Shown here: positions 36,103 to 45,715 of the stretch, piece by piece | Numbering within the stretch: position 1 is the stretch's first letter | Layout of the letters: each line of letters opens with the position of its first letter | The notes under the pieces: model-generated | Databases searched by the model: none | The model's input: only the letters and a program-made list of their open reading frames with translations | What the model was told of the DNA's origin: nothing | Position numbers and translations under genes: made by a program | Assembly (NCBI RefSeq): GCF_030679875.1 | Contig: NZ_JAUXSP010000021.1 | Coordinates: 124,001 to 188,000 of the forward strand | DNA length: 64,000 nucleotides | Direction: 5' to 3' | Source: Phenylobacterium sp. | GTDB lineage: Bacteria; Pseudomonadota; Alphaproteobacteria; Caulobacterales; Caulobacteraceae

Positions 36103-38187
36103 TCAGGCCGCCTTCTGCAGCTCCTGCTTGACCCGTTCGGCCAGGGTCTTGATGTCGATGGGCTTGGGCAGGAAGGAGATGTTGTCCTCGCCTTCCAGCA
36201 GGTTGGAGAACTCGGCTTCCGCATAGCCGGAGATGAACATGACCGGGGCGCCGGCCAGGTACTGGCGGGCCTGTTTCAGCAGGTCGGGGCCCTGCATGCC
36301 GGGCATGACCACGTCGGAGATCATCAGGTCGATCTGACCGGCGTGCAGCTCGGCCAGCTCCAGGGCCTCTTCGCCGGACGCCGCCTCGATCACCTCATAG
36401 CCACGGGCCCGCAGCAGCCGGGCGGCGACGCCGCGCACGGCGTCCTCGTCCTCGACGAACAGGATGCGGCCGGCGCCCGACAGGTCGCGGGCCACCGTCT
36501 TGGCCTTGACGACGGGTGCGGGCGCGGGGACGCCGATCGCCGGTTGATAGACCGGCAGGAAGATGCGGAAGGCCGAGCCCTCGCCGGCCTTCGAGGCCAC
36601 CGAGATCCAGCCGTCGGACTGCTTGACGATGCCATAGACGGTGGCGAGGCCCAGCCCCGTGCCCTCGCCCACCGGCTTGGTGGTGAAGAAGGGGTCGAAG
36701 ATCTTGTCGATCACCTCGGGCGCGATGCCGGGGCCGTCGTCGGAGACCTCGATCAGGGCCTGGTCGCCCTTGGCGCCGGTATAGCCCAGGGCTGCGGCCT
36801 CGGCCTCGGAGACCCGGGCGGTGCGGATACGCACGGTCGAGCCGCCGTGGGCGCGCACGGCGTCGCGGGCGTTGACCGCCAGGTTCATGACCGCGGTCTC
36901 AAGCTGGCCCCGGTCAACCCGAACATGGGGCAGGTCTCGGCCATATTCGGTGTCGACGGTGACGTCTTCGCTGAGCACCCGGCGCAGCAGGACCTCGAAC
37001 TCGCTGATCAGCTCGCCAAGCTCGAGGATCTCCCGCTGGACGGTCTGCTTGCGGGAGAAGGCCAGCAGCTTGCGGACCAGATCGGCGGCGCGGTTGGAGG
37101 TCTGGCGGATCTCGTTCAGCCCCTCATAGGAGGGATCGCCCACCGGGTGACGGGCCGCCAGGCTGTCGAGCTGCATCAGGATGGCGGTCAGCAGGTTGTT
37201 GAAGTCGTGGGCCACGCCCCCGGCCAGCTGGCCGATGGCCTGCATCTTCTGGCTCTGGGCCAGCTGCAGCTCCATCTGCTTCTGGTCGGACACGTCCACC
37301 AGATAGGCCACCCAGCGGCCGCCGGCGCGGGACAGATAGAGGTGGGCGATCTTGCTCGGGTCCCTGGACAGCCGGACCTCCAGGGCGCCCTCGATGCCCT
37401 GGGCCAGCCGCTGGACAGCGTCCTGGCGCGACAGGGTTTCGATCAGGTCGCCAAAGGCCTGGCCCCGCTGGAACGGACCGGCCATGCCGGCCAAGGCGGG
37501 GTTGGCCTCGATGATGACGGCGTTGAAGGGGTCTTCCCCCTCCAGCAGGGCCGCGCCGAAGGGCGAAGCGGCGGCGAAAGCGTCCAGCACCTTGGGCGGC
37601 GGGGCCTTGGCGCCGGCGGCCGCAGTCAGCACTTCTAGCGCCGCGGCCGGCAGGGCCAGCCGCTCAGGCGCGGCCGGACGAAGACGAATGAGGAAGCGCC
37701 GGGCGCCGGCGGGGGAGCCCACGGGCGAGATCTCGGCGGCATGGTCGACGCCCCCCGTCCGCAGGGTGGCGTGGGCGCTCTCGCCCCGGCGGGCCGCGCC
37801 GAGGGCTGAGAACAGGCTGGCGGCCGATGATCCGCCCTTGGGCAGGCGGGGCGCGTCGCCCAGCACCTCGCGCCAGGCGCTGTTGGAGGCGTGGATGCGG
37901 CCGTCGGGGCCGGCCAGGGCCGCGGGCTCTCCCAGGGCCTCCACCAGACGCTCGGCGCCTGGCTCGGCGTCCGTGGGCGCCTCAAGGGTTGAGCGCAGGA
38001 CGAACAGACCCAGGCACGCCACCCCGGCCAGACCCACCAGCAGCATCAGGCCCGCCAGGGTCGCTGGACCGGCGTTGATCGCCGGGGCGGCGGCGAAGGC
38101 GACAGCCATGAGGAAGAACACCACCGCGATGGCGGTGAGCGGGTCAAACCGGCGCGCCGGTTCTGGGCCTTGCGGGGTCTCTGCCAT
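36103..38187 (-). CDS. cckA: Cell-cycle hybrid histidine kinase CckA
   Basis: CckA feeds phosphate through ChpT to CtrA and CpdR and controls the cell cycle and flagellar genes. The 694-residue protein (Caulobacter CckA ~691) has two membrane helices at ~17-63, PAS regions, the phospho-acceptor His in [20 protein letters not shown] (His 327), HATPase motifs ([35 protein letters not shown]) and a receiver with Asp in [15 protein letters not shown]. The end, [20 protein letters not shown], is characteristic of CckA. I start at the ATG giving [16 protein letters not shown]; an upstream ATG would add 26 atypical residues. A GANTC site (38234-38238) lies ~47 bp upstream. Confidence 0.93.
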   Translation of the reverse strand: MAETPQGPEPARRFDPLTAIAVVFFLMAVAFAAAPAINAGPATLAGLMLLVGLAGVACLGLFVLRSTLEAPTDAEPGAERLVEALGEPAALAGPDGRIHASNSAWREVLGDAPRLPKGGSSAASLFSALGAARRGESAHATLRTGGVDHAAEISPVGSPAGARRFLIRLRPAAPERLALPAAALEVLTAAAGAKAPPPKVLDAFAAASPFGAALLEGEDPFNAVIIEANPALAGMAGPFQRGQAFGDLIETLSRQDAVQRLAQGIEGALEVRLSRDPSKIAHLYLSRAGGRWVAYLVDVSDQKQMELQLAQSQKMQAIGQLAGGVAHDFNNLLTAILMQLDSLAARHPVGDPSYEGLNEIRQTSNRAADLVRKLLAFSRKQTVQREILELGELISEFEVLLRRVLSEDVTVDTEYGRDLPHVRVDRGQLETAVMNLAVNARDAVRAHGGSTVRIRTARVSEAEAAALGYTGAKGDQALIEVSDDGPGIAPEVIDKIFDPFFTTKPVGEGTGLGLATVYGIVKQSDGWISVASKAGEGSAFRIFLPVYQPAIGVPAPAPVVKAKTVARDLSGAGRILFVEDEDAVRGVAARLLRARGYEVIEAASGEEALELAELHAGQIDLMISDVVMPGMQGPDLLKQARQYLAGAPVMFISGYAEAEFSNLLEGEDNISFLPKPIDIKTLAERVKQELQKAA

Positions 38188-38420
38188 GGCGGACCTGCGG
38201 CTTGCCTCTGGACGTGGGACCGACCGCCCCACCGAATCATTGAGCATCATACTGCACAAGGCCACGTGAGACCCTTACGAGACCTTTCTGTGGCGGGAAG
38301 GATTTACCAAACCCGCCGCGACCGCCGTCTCGGGGCTCGCCAAAGCTGACCTGGCCCACCACATTGGCGACAGGCGCCGGCCAAGGCGCAGGTCAGCAAT
38401 GCCCGTCCGGGAGAGAATTC

Positions 38421-39311
38421 ATGAGCGACACGACCGACTACGTCCCCCCCAAGGTCTGGACCTGGCAGAAGGGGAGCGGCGGCCGCTTCGCCAATATCAA
38501 CCGCCCCATCGCCGGCCCGACGCAGGACAAGGACCTGCCCGTCGGCCGTCATCCGATGCAGCTCTACTCCCTGGGCACGCCCAACGGGGTCAAGGTGACC
38601 ATCATGCTCGAGGAGCTGCTGGCGCAGGGCCACGGCGGCGCGGAATACGACGCCTGGTTGGTCAATATCGGCGCGGGCGACCAGTTCACCTCGGGCTTTG
38701 TCGACGCCAATCCGAACTCCAAGATCCCGGCCCTGGTAGACCGCAGCGGCCCGGAGCCGGTCCGGGTGTTTGAGTCCGGCGCGATCCTGATCCACCTGGC
38801 GGAGAAGTTCGGGGCCTTCCTGCCCACCGATCCGGCCAAGCGGGCCGAGTGCCTGTCGTGGCTGTTCTGGCAGGTGGGCAGCGCGCCCTATCTCGGCGGC
38901 GGGCTGGGCCACTTCTACGCCTATGCGCCGATCAAGATCGAATACGCCATCGACCGGTTCGCCATGGAGGTGAAACGCCAGATGGATGTGCTGGACCGCC
39001 GTCTGGGCGAGAGCGAATATCTGGGCGGCGCCGAATACACCGTCGCCGACATGGCCGTCTGGCCCTGGTACGGCGGCATGGCCAAGGGCCTGCTCTATGA
39101 GGCCGGCGAGTTCCTGCAGGTGCAAGAGTACAAGAACGTCATCCGCTGGGCCGACCAGATCGGCGAGCGGGCCGCCGTCAAGCGCGGCCGCATGGTCAAC
39201 CGCACCTACGGCGAGCCGTCCAGCCAGCTGCGCGAGCGCCACGAGGCCAGCGACTTCGAGACCAAGACCCAGGACAAGGTCGAGGCGGCGAAGGCCGAGG
39301 CGGGCGGCTGA
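38421..39311 (+). CDS. yghU: Glutathione-dependent disulfide-bond oxidoreductase YghU
   Basis: YghU is a glutathione-transferase-fold enzyme that reduces disulfides with glutathione. The 296-residue protein matches the family along its length: YVPPKVWTWQKGSGGRFANI, INRPIAGPTQDKDLPVG, QLYSLGTPNGVKVTIMLEEL, PNSKIPALVD, VFESGAILIHLAEKFG and YTVADMAVWPWYGGMAKG. The start is fixed by SDTTDYVPPKVW with GGGAGAG upstream. It ends with a charged tail rich in Lys and Glu. The Nudix gene follows 13 bp downstream. Confidence 0.94.
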   Translation: MSDTTDYVPPKVWTWQKGSGGRFANINRPIAGPTQDKDLPVGRHPMQLYSLGTPNGVKVTIMLEELLAQGHGGAEYDAWLVNIGAGDQFTSGFVDANPNSKIPALVDRSGPEPVRVFESGAILIHLAEKFGAFLPTDPAKRAECLSWLFWQVGSAPYLGGGLGHFYAYAPIKIEYAIDRFAMEVKRQMDVLDRRLGESEYLGGAEYTVADMAVWPWYGGMAKGLLYEAGEFLQVQEYKNVIRWADQIGERAAVKRGRMVNRTYGEPSSQLRERHEASDFETKTQDKVEAAKAEAGG

Positions 39312-39324
39312 GGCTCGCCCCGCC

Positions 39325-39951
39325 GTGACCTGCCGTTTCGATGCGGCGTTTCGCCTGGAGCTGTCGGCCCGCCTGCAGGCCTTTCCGCGGATCGTCCATC
39401 CGCTGGGAGGCCTGAAGGCCGCGGCTGTGGCCATCACCCTGGTGGAGGCCGATGACGGCTCAGGCCAGGCGGCCTTCCTGCTGACCCGACGGGCGACAAC
39501 CCTGCGGGCCCATGCGGGCCAATGGGCCCTGCCCGGGGGCCGCTGCGATCCTGGAGAGACCCTGGAGGTCGCCGCCCTGCGTGAGCTGGAGGAGGAGCTG
39601 GGCCTGTCCCTGGCGCCAGAGAACATCCTGGGCGTGCTGGACGACTATCCCACGCGCTCAGGCTACGCGATCGCGCCTGTGGTGGCCTGGCTGGATGATC
39701 CCGGCCAGCTCAAGCCCAATCCCGACGAGGTGGCCTCGGTCCACCATATCCGGCTGGACGGGCTGATGGCCGACCACGCGGTGGATTTCGAGACCATCCC
39801 CGAGAGCCCGCGGCAGGTCATCCGGCTGCTGATCGGCGACCAGCACATCCATGCGCCGACCGCGGCCCTGATCTATCAGCTGCGCGAACTGGTGGCCGGC
39901 CGCGTCACCCGGGTCAGCGACCTGGACCAGCCGGTCTTCGCCTGGCGCTAA
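39325..39951 (+). CDS. Nudix hydrolase (CoA pyrophosphatase-like)
   Basis: Nudix enzymes cleave nucleoside diphosphates linked to another group. The 23-residue Nudix box is intact: GGRCDPGETLEVAALRE followed by LEEELGL, with all metal-binding glutamates. Flanking segments (FLLTRRATTLRAHAGQWALP before the box, LDDYPTRSGYAIAPVVAWL after) resemble the NudL/CoA-pyrophosphatase branch, so a CoA-type substrate is possible but unproven. I chose the GTG giving TCRFDAAFRLELSARLQAF, 13 bp after yghU; an open frame extends upstream but would overlap yghU. Length 208 residues. Confidence 0.85.
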   Translation: MTCRFDAAFRLELSARLQAFPRIVHPLGGLKAAAVAITLVEADDGSGQAAFLLTRRATTLRAHAGQWALPGGRCDPGETLEVAALRELEEELGLSLAPENILGVLDDYPTRSGYAIAPVVAWLDDPGQLKPNPDEVASVHHIRLDGLMADHAVDFETIPESPRQVIRLLIGDQHIHAPTAALIYQLRELVAGRVTRVSDLDQPVFAWR

Positions 39952-39963
39952 TACCGGCCGCGA

Positions 39964-41640
39964 TCAGATGGGGGCGTCGCCCCCGCGTTGGCCCGGCGCG
40001 GGCAGCGTGCTCTGGGCGTCCTGCTGCGAGCCGAAGCTGGCCATCAGCCGGCGTTGGGCGCCGCGGACATCGTTTTCGATCCGGCTTTGTGGCTCGTCGA
40101 AGACCATGGCCGGACGCGCCGTCGCGTCATAGGCGGGCCAGGTGGGCAGGCCAGGCGCCCCCGGGCGGCCGGTGCGGGCGAATTCCGCCCAGGCGCCGCT
40201 CATCTGATCGGCCAGGGCCTGGGCCTGAGGCGTCACCGGGCCAACCATCACGTCGGCCTTGTCGAGGTTGTCGAAGACGAACGGGATTTCCTGGGCGTGC
40301 GGCACGAAGAACCGCCCGTCCTGCACCGGGGTCTCGCGATAGAAGGCGTAGTAGTAGGCGGCCGCCGCGCCTTGCGCCGCCTTGCGTTCAGCCTGCAGGG
40401 TCGAGTCCAGGAAGTAACCGCGGTCGGTGGCGACCATATAGAGCAGCTCGGCGTTGTGGCTCTGTGGATAGAGATCCTTGTAGACGCCGTACACTTCCTC
40501 GGCCCGCTCCTTCGAGGTGAAGGCTGCGATCTGGGCCTTCAGGGCTGTGTCACTGAGGGTGTCCACCGCCGGGTTCAGGCCCAGGAAGACCGACATCTCC
40601 GTCCGGTTGGTCCCGATCATCAGCGGCACATCGGCGCTCACGGCCGGCGCGTCGGGATCAAAGGGATGCCGGGGCAGCAGCTGGCCATCCACGGTCGGGC
40701 GCCATTGGCCAAGGCCCGAACTGGCCTTCATGCCCGCCCGGCGCAGGTCGTCCAGGGGAACCTCGTCCAGCCGGCGCACATCAGCCGGCGGGATCTGCAA
40801 CTCGGCCAGCAGGCGGCGGCCCTTTTCTGCGGAGAGCTCAGGCCCATCGGTGCGCAGCTGAGATCCGCTCTGCACCACCGCACGGTGGAACAGACCCTTT
40901 GCCGGCTGGTAGGCCATGAGCACGCTGACCTTGCGGCCACCGCCAGATTCCCCGTGGATCATCACCCGATCAGGATCGCCGCCGAAGCGCTCGATATTGT
41001 CCTTCACCCATTGGAGCGCCAGCACGCAGTCCAGCATGCCCACCGAGGCGCTCGCGGCGTACGGCTCGCCATAGGCCGACAGGTCGGCATAGCCGAGCAC
41101 ATTGAGGCGGTGGTTGATGGTCACCACCACCACGTCCTGCTTCTTGGCCAGATTGGTCCCGTCATACCAGGCCGAGGAGCCCGAGCCGGTGGAGAAGCCG
41201 CCCCCGTGCATCCAGAACATCACCGGCCGCTTGCCGGTGGTGGACGGCGTCCAGACGTTGAGGAACAGGCAGTCTTCGCTCTCCGGCGGGGGCTTCAGAT
41301 CAGAGCGAATGGGGCTGGGATAGGGGGCCGGCGAGCCGGGGGCTCGGGGGGACCGCACCCCCTCCACCAGGGTCTGAGGCGCGGAGGCGCCATAGTCGAG
41401 GGCCTCGCGCACGCCAGCCCAGGGTTTGCGCGGCGCAGGCGGACGGAAGCGCCCCGCCCCGCCCGTGGGCTCGCCATAGGGCACGCCCTTGAAGCTCAGC
41501 ACGTCGTCGCTGACAGCGCCCTTCAGCCGACCCGCGGCGGTCTCCACCACCGGCTCGGCCGCCACGGCCAGGCGCGGGGCCGCAGCCAGCCACAGGCCGC
41601 CGGCCAAGACCCAGCGACGATTGAGATTCATGGACGTCAT
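39964..41640 (-). CDS. Exported type-B carboxylesterase
   Basis: The 558-residue protein belongs to the carboxylesterase/cholinesterase alpha/beta hydrolases. Its N-terminus NRRWVLAGGLWLAAAPRLAV with cleavage near VAAEP is an export signal; the twin Arg could mean Tat export. Family landmarks: SEDCLFLNVWTP, the oxyanion loop FWMHGGGFSTGSG and the nucleophile Ser in VMIHGESGGGRKVS. The catalytic His is probably in RFFVPHAQEIPFVF. The natural ester substrate is unknown. It is divergent from a CocE-type hydrolase gene, also exported; a shared role in ester or amide scavenging is a guess. Confidence 0.9.
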   Translation of the reverse strand: MTSMNLNRRWVLAGGLWLAAAPRLAVAAEPVVETAAGRLKGAVSDDVLSFKGVPYGEPTGGAGRFRPPAPRKPWAGVREALDYGASAPQTLVEGVRSPRAPGSPAPYPSPIRSDLKPPPESEDCLFLNVWTPSTTGKRPVMFWMHGGGFSTGSGSSAWYDGTNLAKKQDVVVVTINHRLNVLGYADLSAYGEPYAASASVGMLDCVLALQWVKDNIERFGGDPDRVMIHGESGGGRKVSVLMAYQPAKGLFHRAVVQSGSQLRTDGPELSAEKGRRLLAELQIPPADVRRLDEVPLDDLRRAGMKASSGLGQWRPTVDGQLLPRHPFDPDAPAVSADVPLMIGTNRTEMSVFLGLNPAVDTLSDTALKAQIAAFTSKERAEEVYGVYKDLYPQSHNAELLYMVATDRGYFLDSTLQAERKAAQGAAAAYYYAFYRETPVQDGRFFVPHAQEIPFVFDNLDKADVMVGPVTPQAQALADQMSGAWAEFARTGRPGAPGLPTWPAYDATARPAMVFDEPQSRIENDVRGAQRRLMASFGSQQDAQSTLPAPGQRGGDAPI

Positions 41641-41750
41641 CGGCTTCTCCTCCAGGCGCCTTGCAGGATTCTCTCTTGTGGGCGGTACATTGCACGCACC
41701 TTCATCGCCTTGCCAGCGTCAAGCTTTATCTTCGGACCGCAACGCTTCTA

Positions 41751-41766
41751 TAGTCAATGTTGACTA
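41751..41766. promoter_or_regulatory. Palindromic operator upstream of the CocE-type hydrolase
   Basis: TAGTCAA and TTGACTA form a perfect inverted repeat separated by TG. The TTGACT half also resembles a -35 box. The site ends 17 bp before the hydrolase start and just before its ribosome site (AAGGAGAGG), a position where a dimeric repressor of the MarR or TetR type would block expression. No regulator gene of that type is adjacent. Confidence 0.6.
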
Positions 41767-41783
41767 CTAAAAGGAGAGGCGGG

Positions 41784-43541
41784 ATGCGGGCGTTGATCAT
41801 TGGGGCGAGCCTGGCCGTGGGCCTGGTCATGGGGCCTGGGCCTGGCCTGGCTCAGGCCGCGAAGGTGTCCCAGCCGGGGCGGTATCAGGGCTATGCGGAG
41901 CCAACCTATGACGGCGTGGAGCGCAGCGCCTTCTATGTGCCGATGCGCGACGGGACCCGCCTGGCGGTCGACCTCTTCCGCCCCGCCCGCGATGGCGTGG
42001 TCGCCGCCGAACAGCTGCCCGTCATCTGGATGCATACCCCCTACAATCGGCGAACCTATGCCGGCGGGGCGACGGTGGATCGTTATCCCGGCTACGCGGG
42101 CCAACTGGTCAAGTACGGCTACAATGTCGCCATCGCCGACTTCCGCGGTCTCTACGCCTCGTTCGGGACCAATCAGGCCTACAACCGCGGCGAATGGGTC
42201 AATGCGGCGCAGATGGACGCCTACGACATCACCGAGTGGCTGGCGGCCCAGCCGTGGAGCAGCGGCAAGGTCGGCATGTGGGGCTGTTCGGCCACCGGCG
42301 GCAGCCAGATGCAGGCCGCGACCACCAGGCCCCCGTCCCTGAAGGCCATCATTCCCATGAGCGCGGAGTTCGACGCCTATCCGTTCGGCGTGCTGGGGGG
42401 CGTCGCCTCCAGCCGACCGATCGCCGCGCCCAATCCTATCGGCGCCGATCCCAACGCCGACCGTGACCGCACCGCCGCCCCGGTGGACGGGCCCGAGGGC
42501 GAGGCCTTGCTGGCCCAGGCGATCGCTGAGCACGCCGGGAATGTGGAGAGCCCGGGCGTCCTGCCCTTCCGCGACAGCCGGTCAGAGCCGCTTGGGGAAA
42601 CCTGGTGGGTGAAGTCCAGCCCATCAACCTATCTGGCTGAGCTCAAGGCCTCCGGCGTCGGGGTCTATGCGGTGGCCAACTGGGACGAGGCGGGCACGCG
42701 GCATGGATCGTTCTTCACCTTCGCCAATCTGGGCGGGGACCAGGCCAAGCTGCTGGTCGGCCCGGCCACGCACTGCGCCTGGAGCGCGGTGCGCGAGCAG
42801 ACCGGCTTTGAGCTGGTGACCGAGGAGCTGCGCTTCTTCGACCACTGGCTGAAGGGGGTGGAGAACGGCGTCATGGACGAGCCGGCCGTGACCTATTTCA
42901 CCTACAACGCCCCAGATGGCGAGCAATGGCGGACCGCGGCCACATGGCCGCTGGAATCGGAGGTGCGCACGCCCTTCTATTTGGCGGAGGCGGCGCTGAC
43001 CCAGGCGCCCGGGGCCGCCGGCGTCGACAGGAGCGGTTTCAGCGCTCCGGTGACGCGGATCTCAACGACCATCGCGGCCCCGGAGGGCGGCCTGGCCTAT
43101 GACACGGCGCCGTTGAGCGCCGATCTGGAGGTGACCGGCCATCCGGTGGTCCAGCTGTGGCTGGCGACGGAGGCGGGTGATGTGGACGTGCTCGCGCGGC
43201 TCGAGGACGTCGCCCCCGACGGTCGAGCGCGGTCCTATCAGATGGTCGGACAACTGCGCGCGTCCCATCGCAGGCTGGCCCAGGCGCCCTATGACCATCT
43301 CGGCCTGCCCTGGCGGACCTTTGCGGCCGCCGATGCGGCGCCGATGCCGGTCGGCGAGGCCCAGGAGCTGGTCTTCGACATGCTGCCCATGTCCTACATC
43401 TTCAAGGCGGGCCATCGGGTGCGGCTGACCCTCAGCTTCAGCGATCCGCTGGGGCACCAGGCAGAGGGTCTGTCGGCTGTGGTGCGGCGCGGCGGCGACA
43501 CGGCTTCAGCTCTGATCCTGCCGGTCATTCCTGCCCGCTAG
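41784..43541 (+). CDS. Exported CocE/NonD-family (X-Pro dipeptidyl-peptidase-like) hydrolase
   Basis: The 585-residue protein has a signal peptide (RALIIGASLAVGLVMGPG, cleavage near GLAQA). The CocE-type catalytic domain shows FYVPMRDGTRLAVDLFRPA, WMHTPYNRRTY, NVAIADFRGLYASFG and the nucleophile Ser in KVGMWGCSATGGSQM. His is expected in LLVGPATHCAWSA. The C-terminal jelly-roll domain is recognisable from DVDVLARLEDVAPDGRARSY and GHRVRLTLSFSDP. Relatives are ester or peptide hydrolases such as cocaine esterase and glutaryl acylase. I start at the ATG after AAGGAGAGG; an ATG 27 bp upstream lies inside the operator palindrome. Its stop overlaps the convergent flhB stop. Confidence 0.9.
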   Translation: MRALIIGASLAVGLVMGPGPGLAQAAKVSQPGRYQGYAEPTYDGVERSAFYVPMRDGTRLAVDLFRPARDGVVAAEQLPVIWMHTPYNRRTYAGGATVDRYPGYAGQLVKYGYNVAIADFRGLYASFGTNQAYNRGEWVNAAQMDAYDITEWLAAQPWSSGKVGMWGCSATGGSQMQAATTRPPSLKAIIPMSAEFDAYPFGVLGGVASSRPIAAPNPIGADPNADRDRTAAPVDGPEGEALLAQAIAEHAGNVESPGVLPFRDSRSEPLGETWWVKSSPSTYLAELKASGVGVYAVANWDEAGTRHGSFFTFANLGGDQAKLLVGPATHCAWSAVREQTGFELVTEELRFFDHWLKGVENGVMDEPAVTYFTYNAPDGEQWRTAATWPLESEVRTPFYLAEAALTQAPGAAGVDRSGFSAPVTRISTTIAAPEGGLAYDTAPLSADLEVTGHPVVQLWLATEAGDVDVLARLEDVAPDGRARSYQMVGQLRASHRRLAQAPYDHLGLPWRTFAAADAAPMPVGEAQELVFDMLPMSYIFKAGHRVRLTLSFSDPLGHQAEGLSAVVRRGGDTASALILPVIPAR

Positions 43542-44626
43542 CGCATCGGCCTCGCCCGGGGGGGCGGGGCTGGGCGCGCGCCCATGATGAAGCCGATGAT
43601 CTTGGCCACGGCTTCGAAATGGGCCGGCGGAATGGTCTGGTCGATCTCGACGGCGGCGTAGAGGGCGCGGGCCAGCGGCGCGTCCTCGATCACCGGCACG
43701 CCAGCCTCCTCGGCGGTGGCGCGGATGCGCAGGGCCACGGCGTCCAGGCCCTTGGCCACGCATTGGGGAGCGGCCGCGCCGCCGGCCTCATACTTCAGCG
43801 CCACAGCGTAGTGGGTCGGGTTCATCACCACCACGGTGGCGGTTGGCACCGCCGTCATCATCCGGCGCCGGGCGCGGTCATGGCGCATCTGCCGCAGCTT
43901 GGCCTTGATCAGCGGGTCGCCGTCGGTCTGCTTGTACTCTTCCTTGATCTCATGGCGGCTCATCATCTGCTTCTTGAGGAAGCGGTGCTTCTGCCAGAGC
44001 CAGTCTGCCCCGGTGATGGCCAGCATCAGGGCGATGACGGCGAAGATCAGCTGACGCAGGATGCCGGCGCTGAACGGCAGCATGGCTGCCGGGTCGAGGG
44101 CCGAGAGCGTGCGGAACTCATGCAAGTGCGGCTTGAGCACCATATAGGCCACCCCGGCCACGGCCAGGATCTTTGAAATCGACTTCAGGAACTGGACCAT
44201 GCCGTCGGGGCCGAAGATCCGCTTGAAGCCCTCCAGGGGCGAGACCTTCTTGAAGTCCGGCTTCAGCTTGCCCGGCGTGAACAGCAGGCCGTGCTGGGCC
44301 AGATTGCCGGCCATGCCGCCGATGGCCGCGGTCGCCAGTACGGCCGCCAGGGCCGGGGCGGCGGCCATGATCGCCATGCGCGCCACATTGACCCCGCCGG
44401 CGCCGTCCAGGGGGATCTGTTCGGGATGGGCGATGAAGGGCAGCAGAGCCGCAGCCATGGTCTTGGCCAGCCAGCCGCCGAAGATGGCGATGGCCCCGGC
44501 GGAAAAGGCCAGCGCCATCAGGGGGGCCAGGTCCGGGGTCTTGGCGACGTCGCCCTTTTCCCGCGACTGTTCAAGTTTTCGCGGGGTGGCTTCTTCTGTT
44601 TTTGAAGCCTGATCGGTGTCAGACAT
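43538..44626 (-). CDS. flhB: Flagellar export switch protein FlhB
   Basis: FlhB is the inner-membrane export-gate protein that switches substrate class together with FliK. The N-terminus EEATPRKLEQSREKGDVAKT is the family start. Four membrane segments follow, then the cytoplasmic domain with the self-cleavage motif NPTHYAVALKYE (cleaved after Asn) and GLDAVALRIRATAEEAGVPV. It has 362 residues. It follows fliR by 15 bp on the same strand, in the order fliQ-fliR-flhB that I recall for Caulobacter. Confidence 0.95.
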   Translation of the reverse strand: MSDTDQASKTEEATPRKLEQSREKGDVAKTPDLAPLMALAFSAGAIAIFGGWLAKTMAAALLPFIAHPEQIPLDGAGGVNVARMAIMAAAPALAAVLATAAIGGMAGNLAQHGLLFTPGKLKPDFKKVSPLEGFKRIFGPDGMVQFLKSISKILAVAGVAYMVLKPHLHEFRTLSALDPAAMLPFSAGILRQLIFAVIALMLAITGADWLWQKHRFLKKQMMSRHEIKEEYKQTDGDPLIKAKLRQMRHDRARRRMMTAVPTATVVVMNPTHYAVALKYEAGGAAAPQCVAKGLDAVALRIRATAEEAGVPVIEDAPLARALYAAVEIDQTIPPAHFEAVAKIIGFIMGARPAPPPRARPMR

Positions 44627-44641
44627 GGGTCAGGACGCCGG

Positions 44642-45397
44642 TCACAGGAAGTTACCCAAGAGCTCGCGATAGCGCTCCACCCAGACCATGCCGAGCACGC
44701 CGAGGCTGAGCGCGAAGATCGACAGGGACGAGAGCACCAGGAGCGGCGTGGCCACGAAGAAGATCTGGAATTGCGGCATGACCCGGCCTACCAGCCCGGC
44801 GGCGATGTTGAAGATCAGCGAAAACACCACCACCGGCGCGGCCAGCTGCAGACCAAGCCCAAAGGCCTGGGCCGTGGTCTGGACCGCCAGCTGGGCGGCG
44901 TCCCCCACCGGCGCTCCGCCGCCGAAGGGAAACAGCCGGTAGGACGAGACGATGGCCGCCAGGAACATGTGGTGCAGGTCCGTCACCATGATCAGGGTCA
45001 CCCCCATCACGGTCAGGAAGGTCGAGAGCGAGGTCGACGGCTGGGCCTGGCCGGGATTGGCGGTCTGGGAAAAGGCCAGGGTCGACTGGATCGAGACGAT
45101 CTCGCCGGCGATGCCCAGCGCCGCCAGCATCATCCGCAGGATCAGGCCGATCATCAGGCCGATCAGGATCTCCCGGATGATCTGGACGAACATGGCGCCA
45201 TTGGTGTCGGGCACCGCCCCGACCTCCCCGCCCAGCACCGGGAACAGCAGCAGGGCGAACAGGAAGGCGAAGGCCAGGCGGATGCGGGCCGGCACCGAGC
45301 CGTCGCCCACACCGGGCATCAGCATCAGCATGGCGCCCAGCCGGGCGAAGATCAGGCCGGCGGCATAGACCTGAGGAGCCGAGGCATAGGCTTCCAT
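44642..45397 (-). CDS. fliR: Flagellar export-gate protein FliR
   Basis: FliR forms the export gate with FliP and FliQ. The 251-residue protein is almost entirely hydrophobic helices: YAAGLIFARLGAMLMLMPGV, LAFAFLFALLLFPVLGG, LIGLMIGLILRMMLAALGIA, SLSTFLTVMGVTLIMVTDLH, LGLQLAAPVVVFSLIFNIAA and ATPLLVLSSLSIFALSL. ALGIAGEIVSIQSTLAFSQT is a conserved family segment. It lies four bases after fliQ. Confidence 0.94.
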   Translation of the reverse strand: MEAYASAPQVYAAGLIFARLGAMLMLMPGVGDGSVPARIRLAFAFLFALLLFPVLGGEVGAVPDTNGAMFVQIIREILIGLMIGLILRMMLAALGIAGEIVSIQSTLAFSQTANPGQAQPSTSLSTFLTVMGVTLIMVTDLHHMFLAAIVSSYRLFPFGGGAPVGDAAQLAVQTTAQAFGLGLQLAAPVVVFSLIFNIAAGLVGRVMPQFQIFFVATPLLVLSSLSIFALSLGVLGMVWVERYRELLGNFL

Positions 45398-45401
45398 GGC
45401 C

Positions 45402-45665
45402 CTACATGGCCGCGATGCGGGCGGCGATCTGGTTCATGAAGCTCGACATCAACGCCCCCATCAGGGGCAGGAAGAGCAGCAGCGACAGGAAGATGGCCAC
45501 GATCTTGGGAGCATAGACCAGGGTCGCCTCCTGGATCTGGGTCAGGGCCTGCATCAGGCCAATGCCCACGCCCACCACCAGCCCCACGATCAGCACCGGC
45601 GCCGACAGCTGGATGGTCAGCCAGATGGCGTCACGGCCAATATCCAGAACCTCGGCGCCATTCAT
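45402..45665 (-). CDS. fliQ: Flagellar export-gate protein FliQ
   Basis: FliQ is a two-helix subunit of the export gate. The 87 residues show GAEVLDIGRDAIWLTIQLSA, VLIVGLVVGVGIGLMQALTQ, the highly conserved IQEATLVYAPKIVAIFLSL and a closing helix. I start at the ATG giving NGAEVLDIGRD, with GAAAGGG upstream. It is the first gene of fliQ-fliR-flhB. The upstream 249 bp carry a CtrA-like half site. Confidence 0.94.
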   Translation of the reverse strand: MNGAEVLDIGRDAIWLTIQLSAPVLIVGLVVGVGIGLMQALTQIQEATLVYAPKIVAIFLSLLLFLPLMGALMSSFMNQIAARIAAM

Positions 45666-45715
45666 CGCGCGCCCTTTCGACAAGCGTGGGGAACTGCGCC
45701 GGAGGATGGGCGAAC

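Noticed and set aside
36073-37638. Long plus-strand open frame opposite cckA
   Set aside because: Antisense shadow of a clearly conserved kinase.
39988-41763. 591-codon open frame opposite the carboxylesterase
   Set aside because: Antisense shadow; composition is Arg/Gly/His-rich without domain features.
41757-41783. Earlier ATG for the CocE-type hydrolase
   Set aside because: It lies within the palindromic operator and before the ribosome site; the later ATG directly starts the signal peptide.
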